From: Mucilaginibacter rivuli
Lineage (GTDB): Bacteria > Bacteroidota > Bacteroidia > Sphingobacteriales > Sphingobacteriaceae
Length of the DNA: 64,000 nucleotides
Assembly (NCBI RefSeq): GCF_019391655.1
Contig: NZ_JAHXPQ010000002.1
Coordinates: 558,001 to 622,000 of the forward strand
Reading direction: 5' to 3'
Positions 25,652-33,519 of this stretch are shown here, in pieces. Position numbers and translations under genes: made by a program. Position 1 is the stretch's first letter. Each line of letters opens with the position of its first letter. The notes beneath the pieces were generated by a model, which saw only the letters and a program-made list of their open reading frames with translations, was not told where the DNA came from and did not search any database.

Positions 25652-25798
25652 ATGAATTGGGGATTAAAATCTGATTATAAAATAAAACGTGGCGATCGTT
25701 GGATGCTTTATCGCCTTATGCAATATACAGTTTGGAGAATGGCTAACCTTAGCGGGAAGATGTACGGACGTATAAAATATCTCTTAGACAAGAAATAG
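25652..25798 (+). CDS. Possible 48-residue basic protein
   Basis: A frame beginning MNWGLKSDYKIKRGDRWM and ending GRIKYLLDKK. It is rich in Lys, Arg, Met and Tyr with no clear membrane segment. It fits the gap between moaA and moaD. Against it, the first codons (AAGATTGAAATGAATTGGGG) resemble an intergenic repeat also seen at 58800-58835, so the start may be chance. No family recognised. Confidence 0.2.
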   Translation: MNWGLKSDYKIKRGDRWMLYRLMQYTVWRMANLSGKMYGRIKYLLDKK

Positions 25799-25857
25799 AA
25801 TGAAGAGAGTTAATTGCCGGATAGCAATAACTTTATAACTAACAACTAATAACCAAA

Positions 25858-26091
25858 ATGAAGATACAGGTGTTCGCGGTTTTAAAGGAATACTTTGATA
25901 AGGAGTTTGAGCTGGGCGATGATATTACAGATATCGCATCGCTGCAAAGCCACCTGTCGTGTTTAAACGCATCGGCGCAGGGTATATTACAATTATGCCG
26001 CTTTGCTGTGCACGATGAGTTTGTTGACCATGATTTTACAATAACAAAGAATGATACGATCTGCATATTCCCACCAAGCAGCGGTGGCTGA
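25858..26091 (+). CDS. moaD: Molybdopterin synthase sulfur carrier subunit MoaD
   Basis: 77-residue beta-grasp protein. It starts MKIQVFAVLKEYFDKEFEL and ends PPSSGG, the diglycine that MoeB adenylates and that then carries thiocarboxylate sulfur. It overlaps the start of moaE, as in most bacteria, and is the small subunit of MPT synthase. Confidence 0.92.
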   Translation: MKIQVFAVLKEYFDKEFELGDDITDIASLQSHLSCLNASAQGILQLCRFAVHDEFVDHDFTITKNDTICIFPPSSGG

Positions 26092-26509
26092 GCTAAGCGA
26101 AATATCGGCAGGGCCACTTGATGTGGTGGGCTTACTTGCCGCGGCGCATCACCCTAAGGCAGGGGCGGTAGTGCTGTTTAGCGGCGAAGTGCGTAATCAC
26201 AACGAAGGTATGGCTGTTGATTACCTCGAGTACGAGGCGCACGAAAGCATGGCTACCAAAATGATAAAGGCCATTATTGCCGATGCCAACCAAAAATGGC
26301 CGCTAAATATTGCTGTAGCGCAACACCGCACAGGTAAGGTTACCGTTGGCGAAACCGCTGTCATCGTAATAACCGCATCGGCACACCGTGGCGAGGCTTA
26401 CGCGGCTAATCAATACATTATCGACCGTATCAAGCACGAGGCCCCCATCTGGAAATGCGAGTACTTTAGCGACGGTACGAAGAAGTGGGGCAGTAATTGC
26501 CATTGTTAG
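26084..26509 (+). CDS. moaE: Molybdopterin synthase catalytic subunit MoaE
   Basis: 141 residues. GAVVLFSGEVRNHN and the RTGKVTVGETAVIV...SAHRGEAY stretch are MoaE signatures; the catalytic lysines lie in RIKHEAPIWKCEYF. It pairs with MoaD to add two sulfurs to the pterin precursor. An ATG at 26051 in the same frame would overlap moaD by 41 bases; the GTG at 26084 gives the family's normal length with an 8-base overlap and is preferred. The stop lies inside the left arm of a palindromic repeat. Confidence 0.9.
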   Translation: MAELSEISAGPLDVVGLLAAAHHPKAGAVVLFSGEVRNHNEGMAVDYLEYEAHESMATKMIKAIIADANQKWPLNIAVAQHRTGKVTVGETAVIVITASAHRGEAYAANQYIIDRIKHEAPIWKCEYFSDGTKKWGSNCHC

Positions 26510-26599
26510 CCCCCCAGCCCCCTAAAGGGGGAGCAAAAAGTATGGAAGACAAACCTCAAAATATTAATTCAAATTCGCCCTTTAGGGGATCAGGGGGCA
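26506..26599. repeat. C-rich palindromic repeat, family F, overlapping two genes
   Basis: Left arm GCCCCCTAAAGGGGGAG (26516-26532, itself palindromic) and right arm CGCCCTTTAGGGGATCAGGG (26576-26595), imperfect inverted copies of each other. It covers the moaE stop codon and the first 19 codons of the SelW-like gene. Confidence 0.7.
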
Positions 26600-26880
26600 A
26601 ACCCACGATCACCATAGAATACTGCCCCAAATGTAACTGGATGCTGCGTGCGGCGTACATGGCGCAGGAGCTGCTGAGTACTTTTAGCGATGATGTGCAT
26701 GGCGTGCTATTGCAGCCCAGCGAAGTAAGCGGCAGGTATACCATCAGGATAGATAATGTGGACTTGTTTGACCGGAAGAGGGAAGGGCGTTTTCCCGAGA
26801 TCAAAGAATTAAAGCAATTGGTGCGCGATGTGGTAGCTCCGGATAAAAGCCTGGGCCATTCGGATAAAAAGACCGATTAG
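26542..26880 (+). CDS. SelT/SelW/SelH-like Rdx protein
   Basis: 112 residues. The thioredoxin-like Rdx core begins at about residue 21 (TITIEYCPKCNW) with a CxxC in place of the selenocysteine motif, followed by RAAYMAQELL and FDRKREGRFPEIKELKQLVRD, the family pattern. Residues 1-20 (with SNSPFRGSGGK) are encoded by a palindromic repeat and are not part of the fold. The protein is a putative thiol oxidoreductase of unclear role. Its end overlaps the convergent sensor gene by 4 bases. Placement after moaE suggests co-transcription. Confidence 0.82.
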   Translation: MEDKPQNINSNSPFRGSGGKPTITIEYCPKCNWMLRAAYMAQELLSTFSDDVHGVLLQPSEVSGRYTIRIDNVDLFDRKREGRFPEIKELKQLVRDVVAPDKSLGHSDKKTD

Positions 26881-28472
26881 TTATTCCGGATACTGGTCTC
26901 GGTTTCAATGGTGCGGTTAATGTTGTGGATAATATCATCCAACTGAACGGTGCATTGGTCCAGAAAATCAACATACTGTTCTTTTTCACCCTCATTTTCA
27001 GCATCTTTTATCAGTTGCATTAAGCCAAGAATAGACGCTACGGGCCGCCTCAACTCATGCGAGCTTAGCCAGGCAACATCGCGCAGAATAGTATTTTGTT
27101 TCAGTATCTCGTCTTCTTTTTCTTTTCGGATGGTAATGTCGTTCTGTATGGCAATGTAGCCTATAAAGGTATTGTCGTCATCAAACAATGGCGTAAACTC
27201 AATATTTACCCAGTACTTTTGGCCGGTTTTGGTATAGTTGATCAGGTCAACCGAAAACACTTCGCGGTTACGCTCGGCATTATCAACAAAGTCAATATCA
27301 TTAGGGTTGGTATCGGGCCCCCACATAAACTGCGATGGTTTTTTTCCGGCAACTTCGTTCAGCGTATAACCTGTAAAATTCTCAAACGCTTTGTTTACCC
27401 AGGTAATACGGCTTTCGGTATTCAATATCACCACCATATTGTTTATCCGGGTAACTATGGTGCCGAGGCGCTTGTTCTCGTCGCTTATTTTGTTACGCTC
27501 CGTTTCTATCTGTTTCAGTTCGGTAATATCCTGCATGGTGCCGCGTATCTTAAAAGGCTTGCCATCCTGGTATTCCAGTTTGCCTAACTGGCGCACATAT
27601 TTTACTTCGCTGCGCAGGTACAGGCGGTGTATAATGTCAAAATCGGTGCCGTCTTTAATGGTTGTTTTTATCGCATTCAAAAACCGGTCAAGGTCGGCAG
27701 TGTGGATGATCTTTAACAATAACTCATAATCGGCAACAACCGCTTTTGGGTCAGCATTAAAAATAGCATACATCTCGTCAGAAAGCTTTAGGGTGTTATC
27801 TTCCATATAAAGTTCCCAACCGGCAATTTTGCTTAGCTGCTGTATGTCGCTCAAACGCCTTTTCTCTTGTTCAAGGCTTTGGTTTATTTGAGATAGTTGT
27901 GTCTCATGTTCTATAGCATCTGTACAATCGCGCGAAAGTACCATAACGGCATATTCGCCCCAAATTCTTATTTTGTTTGATGATATATCGACATAAATTA
28001 ACGAGCCATCTTTTTTCAAGTGCCGCCATATACCCGATTTATTGAACATGTTAACGTTTTTAGCCGCGCTTTCTACTTTTGCAACATCTTCGGTTGGGCG
28101 TATATCCCTGATGGTCATTTTTAAAAATTCATCGCGGCTATAACCATAAAACTCTATGGCCGCGTTATTTACCGATATAAATTTAAGGCTATCCAGTTCA
28201 TATATCCACATGGGGTTGGGGTTGCTCTCGTACATGGTACGGTATTCAAAACCATTTTTGATGATTTGTCGGTTACTGTACAGCGTGAGGATATAAATCA
28301 AGATACCCGATACAATAACGAATACAACGCCCTTAATGCTATTAATGAGGAAAAAGGTATGTTTATCAACCTTGTGTTCAAAAATGAATACAAAGCGGTC
28401 GCTAATTAATATCCACAGCAAACTTACTATGATATATATAGCAGCTATGTATAAGGGGCTAAGCTTTTTCAT
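26877..28472 (-). CDS. Membrane PAS sensor with HisKA but no ATPase domain
   Basis: 531 residues. Two membrane segments lie at about 8-28 and 40-62. Three PAS-type domains follow (about 75-195, 205-320 and 335-445; visible PAS pieces include MYESNPNPMWIYELDSLKFI and VVILNTESRITWVNKAF). The C-terminus is a HisKA-like helix with an H-box, SSHELRRPVASILGL, and a second helix, then the protein ends at IRNN. No N, G1 or G2 box of a kinase ATPase domain is present, and the next gene does not supply one. It may dimerise with or signal through another kinase. Its minus-strand end overlaps the SelW-like gene by four bases. Confidence 0.85.
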   Translation of the reverse strand: MKKLSPLYIAAIYIIVSLLWILISDRFVFIFEHKVDKHTFFLINSIKGVVFVIVSGILIYILTLYSNRQIIKNGFEYRTMYESNPNPMWIYELDSLKFISVNNAAIEFYGYSRDEFLKMTIRDIRPTEDVAKVESAAKNVNMFNKSGIWRHLKKDGSLIYVDISSNKIRIWGEYAVMVLSRDCTDAIEHETQLSQINQSLEQEKRRLSDIQQLSKIAGWELYMEDNTLKLSDEMYAIFNADPKAVVADYELLLKIIHTADLDRFLNAIKTTIKDGTDFDIIHRLYLRSEVKYVRQLGKLEYQDGKPFKIRGTMQDITELKQIETERNKISDENKRLGTIVTRINNMVVILNTESRITWVNKAFENFTGYTLNEVAGKKPSQFMWGPDTNPNDIDFVDNAERNREVFSVDLINYTKTGQKYWVNIEFTPLFDDDNTFIGYIAIQNDITIRKEKEDEILKQNTILRDVAWLSSHELRRPVASILGLMQLIKDAENEGEKEQYVDFLDQCTVQLDDIIHNINRTIETETSIRNN

Positions 28473-28667
28473 TTAAATTATATCAGGTAGATATTTGATT
28501 ATCAAATGGCAACATTGTTTTAATGCAATGCCACTCCATCTAATTTTAAGTAAAAAAACAAATAATTTCGCGTATTATTAATATTTTTAGTTAAAGTTTT
28601 TTATCAGCTCCGGGCATAATTACGCTAATAGCCTTACATTTGGTTTTTAAATTGTTGAAGTAAATAT

Positions 28668-29051
28668 ATGCAAAGCCTCAAAAAATATTACATAATTCCG
28701 GCAACGCCGGCCGAAGTTTACCAGGCCATAGTTAACCCCATAAGCATACAAATATGGACAGGCGAAGACGTACAGATGAGTACCGAGCCCGGCTCTGAGT
28801 TTTCACTTTGGGATGGCAGCATTGTAGGGAAGAACATTGAGTTTGTTGAGGATAAAAAAGTTGTTCAACAATGGTATTTTGGCGACCAGGTTGAAGAATC
28901 TATCGTTACCATCATACTGCACCCCGATAAGCACGGCACATCGGCCGAGTTAAGGCATACCAATATACCCGATGGCGATTTTAACGATATTGCCGAAGGT
29001 TGGGATACCGCTTACTTTGGTTCGATAATTGATTTTTTTGATGGCCTTTAA
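28668..29051 (+). CDS. SRPBCC/AHSA1-like domain protein
   Basis: 127 residues in a single helix-grip fold. IPATPAEVYQAIVNPISIQIWTG at the N-terminus is the AHSA1 start, and GSEFSLWDGSIVGKN and VQQWYFGDQ fit the central strands. The C-terminal helix is GWDTAYFGSIIDFFDGL. Family members bind hydrophobic ligands or activate Hsp90; the ligand is unknown. TACATTTG (28635-28642), a -7 match, precedes it by 25 bases. Confidence 0.8.
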   Translation: MQSLKKYYIIPATPAEVYQAIVNPISIQIWTGEDVQMSTEPGSEFSLWDGSIVGKNIEFVEDKKVVQQWYFGDQVEESIVTIILHPDKHGTSAELRHTNIPDGDFNDIAEGWDTAYFGSIIDFFDGL

Positions 29052-29135
29052 ATATTTGTTTTCCCGGTAACAAACACAAAACCGCTATTCGCCTGTTAGC
29101 AGATCAATATATTGTTTACAAAAAGATCTACTGAT

Positions 29136-29819
29136 ATGGAAACTATAAAATTATTCAAGCCTGTTACGGCTGTACTAACCGCGGCGGTAATGCTGTTCAG
29201 CTCGGCAACCGTGCAAGATAAACAAACCGATAAAGTACAGGATGCAACGGCCGTAGTGCGCGACTTTGGCAAAATGCAGGAAAGTATCCCACAACAATTA
29301 TTGGAGGTTACGCAAGGTATAATCATCATCCCTAAAATGATAAACGCCGGCCTGGTGGTTGGCGGTAAGCGCGGTAAAGGCGTAGCCATGGTAAAAGATG
29401 CCGATGGTAAATGGAGTAATCCGGCTTTTGTAACCCTTACCGGCGGCAGCTTTGGTTTACAGGCAGGTGTACAATCTGTTGATCTTGTGCTGATATTCAA
29501 AAAACGGGCAACACTTAATAACATTGGCAAAGGCAGCTTTACCCTTGGCGGCGATATATCAGTAGCGGCAGGCCCGGTAGGGCGCAGCTCAACTGCCAAT
29601 ACCGATTATAAATTGGAGGCCGAAGTTTACTCATACTCGCGCAGTCGTGGCCTGTTTGCAGGCATCAGCTTAAACGGCGCTTCACTAAGTGTTGATGAGA
29701 AAGCTAACAAAGCTTTTTACGATAATGATAATTCAGCTAAAGAGATATTCATCTCATCAAAAACAACATCAGCATCGGTAACAGATCTAAAAGCGGCTTT
29801 GAGCGCATTGTATAAATAA
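29136..29819 (+). CDS. SYLF (Ysc84-like) lipid-binding domain protein
   Basis: 227 residues. A signal-like N-terminus (about 1-28, hydrophobic VTAVLTAAVMLFSSA) is followed by the SYLF domain: IPKMINAGLVVGGKRGKGV, NPAFVTLTGGSFGLQAGVQ, and RGLFAGISLNGASLSVD. SYLF domains bind phosphoinositides in eukaryotes; bacterial members are exported proteins of unknown role. The frame starts with TTG at 29112, but the ATG at 29136 gives the signal peptide. A strong terminator follows. Confidence 0.85.
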   Translation: METIKLFKPVTAVLTAAVMLFSSATVQDKQTDKVQDATAVVRDFGKMQESIPQQLLEVTQGIIIIPKMINAGLVVGGKRGKGVAMVKDADGKWSNPAFVTLTGGSFGLQAGVQSVDLVLIFKKRATLNNIGKGSFTLGGDISVAAGPVGRSSTANTDYKLEAEVYSYSRSRGLFAGISLNGASLSVDEKANKAFYDNDNSAKEIFISSKTTSASVTDLKAALSALYK

Positions 29820-29836
29820 GCATTTAATACACAACA

Positions 29837-29868
29837 AAAAATGCCCTGACGAAAGTCAGGGCATTTTT
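29837..29868. terminator. Strong hairpin terminator with GAAA loop
   Basis: AAAATGCCCTGAC and GTCAGGGCATTTT pair perfectly around a GAAA tetraloop. A-rich and T-rich flanks make it usable in both directions. It serves the SYLF gene and possibly the convergent M13 peptidase gene. Confidence 0.85.
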
Positions 29869-29875
29869 ATTTAAT

Positions 29876-29912
29876 CATTTACACATCTGCAAATTCTCAC
29901 ATCTGCACATTA
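29876..29912. repeat. TGCACAT intergenic repeat, family C
   Basis: Three related steps: ACACATCTGCAAAT, CTCACATCTGCACATT. Similar to 15284-15376 and 24588-24630. It follows the terminator and sits just after the M13 peptidase stop. Confidence 0.55.
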
Positions 29913-29919
29913 AAAAAAG

Positions 29920-31971
29920 CTACCATATCTTCACCCGCTTTTCGGGTGCTAACCACATCGGGTCTCCTTTTTTAACGCCGAAAGCGGCATAAAACTCAGG
30001 CACGTCGCTAAATGGTCCGTTTACACGTAAAAAGCCGGGAGCGTGTACATCTGTATTTATCTGTTGCGCTAAAGCTTCATCGCGGCGTTGCCCTAACCAA
30101 CCAATTGCATAACCTAAAAAGAAACGTTGTATCGGTTTTAAGCCATTTATGGTTTTGCCTTCTTTGTATTGTTTTGTCTTTTTAAAGGCATCTAAACCTA
30201 ACACTATCCCGCCAAGGTCGGCAATGTTTTCGCCCAGGGTAGCCTGGCCGTTAACATGCAGGCTATCTAAAACTACGTAGCTGCTAAACTGGTCGGCTAG
30301 CATTTGCGCGCGTTTGGTAAAGTTTACCGAGTCGGCTTTTGTCCACCAGCTTTTCAGGTTGCCTTTAGCATCATATTGGCGGCCTTCATCATCAAAGCCG
30401 TGGGTAATTTCGTGCCCGATGGTTGATGCTGCAGAATAACCGTAAACAACGGCATCATCAATATCGGCATCCATAATACCCGGAATAATAAACTGTGCCG
30501 CGGGTAATGTGATCTCGTTGTTTGACGGCGAGTAGTTAGCATTATAGGTTTGCGGCGTCATGTTCCACTCTGTATGATCAATAGGCTTACCCAATTTGTT
30601 AATGTTATTTTGGTATGCCCATTTGCGTGCCTGCATTACGTTTGCCGCGTATGATTCGCGACTAACCTGCAGGGTCGAAAAATCTTTCCATTTATCAGGG
30701 TAACCAACTTTAGGGTGTATGGCATTTAATTTTACCAGGGCCTTTTTCTTTGTTTCGGGGCTCATCCAGGTCAGTTTGGCAATATGCTCACGATATGATT
30801 GCCTGATGGCTTCAACCAGGTGGGCATATCGCATTTTAGCTTTTAGCGGAAAATATTCTTTAACAAATAGCTGACCCAACAACTCGCCCATAATACCGTT
30901 CTCGGTATCTAAAACGCTTTTCCAGCGTGGTAGTTGGGTTTTGCGGCCCTGCAAAACGGTACCTGTAAATCGGAAGTTCTCGGTAACAATGGCATCATTC
31001 AAATAAGGGGCGTATGATGAGATAAGTTTCCAGCGCAGGTAAGCCTTCCAGTCAGCAACCGAAAATGCAGTAAGGTATTTATTAACCCCTCTGAAAAACT
31101 CAGGCTGGCCAATAATAATACTATCGGCGCCAATGATGCCCATCTTACCAAAAAAGGTATTCCAATTAATAGCAGGCGTTAGTTTGTTAAACTGTGCTAC
31201 CGACATTTTGTTGTAATTGCGATACGGATCGCGCAGTTCTTCTAATTTACGACTGCTATCGGCTAATGCTTTCTCTATCGCGAAAACACTTTTGGCCGCT
31301 GCATCAGCCTGGGCATCGCTCAGGCCGGAAAGTTTGAGCATGGCAGGCACGTATTTAGTGGTATAATCGGTACGTATTTTAACCGTGCGCGCATCGGTTT
31401 TAAAGTAATACTCGCGGTTAGGCAGGCCCAGGCCGCCTTGCCCGGTTTGCAGTATCATTTTAGCGCTGTTCTTATCATCCTGCCCGGCACGTGCCCCGGC
31501 AAAGGTGCGTACCCCAATGGTGTTAAAGTAGGCGGTAACATCCAGTATATCCTGCACCGTGCTTATCTTATCAATACGCCCCATAGGTTCGCTCAGGGCG
31601 TTAATGCCCAGTTTTTCAATGGTTACGCTATCTAAACCTGAGTAATAAAAATCGCCTATTTTTTGTGTGCTGCTACCTTTTGGCGCATTAGCTTTTATGG
31701 CACTTTCGTTGATCTTTTTCAACCTGTCGCGAATATCTTCGCCCACCACATTACCAATACCCCAGCTTGAGTAGGCAGGAGGGATAGGGTTATTTTTTAA
31801 CCAGGTGCCATTGGCATACATAAAAAAATCGGTACCGGGTTTTACAGATTTATCAAGATTTTGATAGATCGGGTCGTTTTTAGGGTGGCTTTGCGCCAAC
31901 ACGGCCGATGTGCTGAACACAGCAAGCGCCGTTACACCTAAATAAAGGAGTTTAAGGTTGGGTTGTTTCAT
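29920..31971 (-). CDS. M13 family zinc metallopeptidase (neprilysin/PepO-like)
   Basis: 683 residues with a signal peptide ending near SAVLAQ. The zinc site is HEITH within STIGHEITHGFDDEG, the second glutamate ligand is in GENIADLGG, and NANYSPSNNEITLPAA is the M13 substrate-binding stretch. These enzymes cut peptides on the hydrophobic side outside the cytoplasm. Length matches the family (about 680). The C-terminus ends in the usual PEKRVKIW. Probably periplasmic. Confidence 0.93.
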   Translation of the reverse strand: MKQPNLKLLYLGVTALAVFSTSAVLAQSHPKNDPIYQNLDKSVKPGTDFFMYANGTWLKNNPIPPAYSSWGIGNVVGEDIRDRLKKINESAIKANAPKGSSTQKIGDFYYSGLDSVTIEKLGINALSEPMGRIDKISTVQDILDVTAYFNTIGVRTFAGARAGQDDKNSAKMILQTGQGGLGLPNREYYFKTDARTVKIRTDYTTKYVPAMLKLSGLSDAQADAAAKSVFAIEKALADSSRKLEELRDPYRNYNKMSVAQFNKLTPAINWNTFFGKMGIIGADSIIIGQPEFFRGVNKYLTAFSVADWKAYLRWKLISSYAPYLNDAIVTENFRFTGTVLQGRKTQLPRWKSVLDTENGIMGELLGQLFVKEYFPLKAKMRYAHLVEAIRQSYREHIAKLTWMSPETKKKALVKLNAIHPKVGYPDKWKDFSTLQVSRESYAANVMQARKWAYQNNINKLGKPIDHTEWNMTPQTYNANYSPSNNEITLPAAQFIIPGIMDADIDDAVVYGYSAASTIGHEITHGFDDEGRQYDAKGNLKSWWTKADSVNFTKRAQMLADQFSSYVVLDSLHVNGQATLGENIADLGGIVLGLDAFKKTKQYKEGKTINGLKPIQRFFLGYAIGWLGQRRDEALAQQINTDVHAPGFLRVNGPFSDVPEFYAAFGVKKGDPMWLAPEKRVKIW

Positions 31972-32090
31972 TAAAAATCAGTTTACGTTAGCCAAATTTA
32001 ATATTTTAATTCAAAGTATTTAGTTGAGGATTGCAGCCTAATACAATTACATCCTTACTTTTAACTATAATTGTGAATATGATATAAGTA

Positions 32091-32717
32091 ATGTATACCG
32101 ACGAGATACTTAAAATAGCACTATCTGCAATAATTGGCTGCCTGGTTGGCCTTGAGCGTGAAATTCGGCGCAAGCCGGCCGGCTTCCGCACACTTGCACT
32201 GATATGCGTTGGCGCTACTATATTTACCATTTGCTCCTACAAGTTGGGTCTTACTGATAACCGCGACCGTATAGCCGCCAACATCATTACCGGTGTAGGT
32301 TTTTTAGGCGCAGGCGTCATCTTTCGTAACGGCGCATCGGTATCGGGTATTACCACGGCAGCAACCATCTGGATAGCGGCAGCGCTGGGTATGCTTATCG
32401 GGATAGGCGAGTATATGCTGGCTTTACTGGGATTGGGCATCTCGCTCTTCATCCTGTATGCTTTGCAATTCATACAAAACCTCATCGATACCAAATTCCA
32501 GCACCGCGATTATACCGTAACCTACAAAGGCGATTGCGATGCAACAAACTTTAAGGCCCACATAGCCACCCTGAAACTAAAAACCCACTACTTCAAAGAA
32601 ACCCGGCAAGACCACCAAACAACTTTCGAGTTCGACATCACCGGAAAGGAAATCGAACTGGATGTTTTTAATGATTGGTTGAAGGGTGAGGAGAAAGTGT
32701 ATTCGTTTAGGTGGTGA
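32091..32717 (+). CDS. MgtC/SapB family membrane protein
   Basis: 208 residues. Four membrane segments fill about 1-125, with the MgtC signature GLEREIRRKPAGFRT and GVGFLGAGVIFRNG. The C-terminal domain (about 138-208) has an ACT-like pattern. MgtC proteins protect against low magnesium and modulate membrane ATPase in pathogens; in environmental bacteria the role is uncertain. It is followed by the 0.8-kb repeat region. Confidence 0.88.
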   Translation: MYTDEILKIALSAIIGCLVGLEREIRRKPAGFRTLALICVGATIFTICSYKLGLTDNRDRIAANIITGVGFLGAGVIFRNGASVSGITTAATIWIAAALGMLIGIGEYMLALLGLGISLFILYALQFIQNLIDTKFQHRDYTVTYKGDCDATNFKAHIATLKLKTHYFKETRQDHQTTFEFDITGKEIELDVFNDWLKGEEKVYSFRW

Positions 32718-32764
32718 TGATTTTAGTATGCAATGTGAGAATGATTGGCTGAGGGAAATCCGAT

Positions 32765-32892
32765 ACTGGTCGAAGTTTTCAACTTCGTCCTAAAATGTGT
32801 TAAGCTATCAGCTTAAGGGTGCGATACCTATTTGTATCTCGCAAGCAGAATGCTTGCTGTAATGTAGGACGAAGTTGGAAACTTCGACCAGT
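32765..32892. repeat. Nested palindromic element, 128 bp (family D)
   Basis: Outer arms of 27 bases, starting ACTGGTCGAAGTTTTCAACT (32765-) and ending AACTTCGACCAGT (-32892), pair with one mismatch. Inside lie TTAAGCT/AGCTTAA with a 3-base loop (32800-32816), a GCGATAC hairpin with a 2-base bulge (32821-32842), and GCAAGCA/TGCTTGC with a GAA loop (32841-32857). It could fold as a cloverleaf in DNA or RNA. Confidence 0.8.
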
Positions 32893-32920
32893 AAAGTGCC
32901 AGTTGGAGGATAGGAGGATT

Positions 32921-33362
32921 TATTCTTTTCCCCGTCAGCAAAAAAGCTTCGGCCAAAAGCGGAGAAAACAATGGTGGCCAAGAGCGGCAGCAGGGCATAG
33001 CAATTTTTGCAGCAGGGCAGGCCATGAGCGAGCGGAGCAGGGCAAAAGGTTGCAGCCCAGGTTTTCTCCGCTTTGTGCGGCAGGGCATGTGCGGCAAGGA
33101 AGCCTCTTTGCTGACTTGACCTTTTGGTTACTTTTGGGTCAAGCCAAAAGTAACTAGGCCCGTCGCGGCTATGAGCGACCAGATGAAGCTTGTCGGAGCC
33201 GTAATAGTTCGCGAAGCATAGTTTAGGATTGCTTCGTGCCTCGCAAAGACGTGGTGGAAATATTCTTCTTCCCCGTCAGAAAAAAAACTTCGGCCAAAAG
33301 TAACTAAGCCCGTCGCGGCTATGAGCGACCAGATAAAGCCTAATCGTAGCCGTAATAGTTCG
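32921..33362. repeat. Direct repeat pair with a palindromic insert in copy 1
   Basis: Copy 1 (32921-33211) and copy 2 (33261-33362) share TATTCTT(T/C)T-CCCCGTCAG, CTTCGGCCAAAAG, then TAACTA-GCCCGTCGCGG and AGCCGTAATAGTTCG. Copy 1 carries an extra 191 bases between two GCCAAAAG boxes (32952-32959 and 33143-33150). That extra piece includes a 14-bp perfect inverted repeat (32956-32969 with 33061-33074), nested in a 9-bp pair GTCAGCAAA/TTTGCTGAC (32934-32942 with 33107-33115), and a GTTACTTTTGG/CCAAAAGTAAC hairpin (33127-33154). Confidence 0.8.
33222..33251. repeat. Family A repeat, right half only
   Basis: TTTAGGATTGCTTCGTGCCT followed by CGCAAAGACG, matching the right arm of the full copies; no left arm nearby, so it is a degraded copy. 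Confidence 0.6.
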
Positions 33363-33519
33363 AGGCCTTTCTCAGTGATGGCCACGCTGTCGCTCGCCAT
33401 GACATGGTGGAGGAATACCTGCTTTTTTAACTATCTCATTAACAAATTAAAATAGTTCTTATTCTACTGCTCGCAATAACGGTCATTTTAATAACTTCGC
33501 ATACCTATTTTCTAGAAAC

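Larger units (their letters stand above)
32718..33519. other. Repeat-rich intergenic region, no gene seen
   Basis: About 800 bases hold, in order, a nested palindrome (32765-32892), a two-copy direct repeat with a palindromic insert (32921-33362), a half copy of the family A repeat (33222-33251) and an inverted family B module (33369-33403). Open frames here are compositionally poor and repeat the same peptide, so I treat them as chance. Confidence 0.7.

Noticed and set aside
32819-33157. Open frame of 112 codons on the plus strand in the repeat region
   Set aside because: It runs through the nested palindrome and the repeat copies, has no recognisable domain, and the peptide is low in hydrophobic core residues.
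33128-33400. Open frame of 90 codons on the minus strand
   Set aside because: The same peptide (FIWSLIAATGLVTFG) appears twice because it translates the two direct repeats; this is a shadow of repeated DNA, not a gene.
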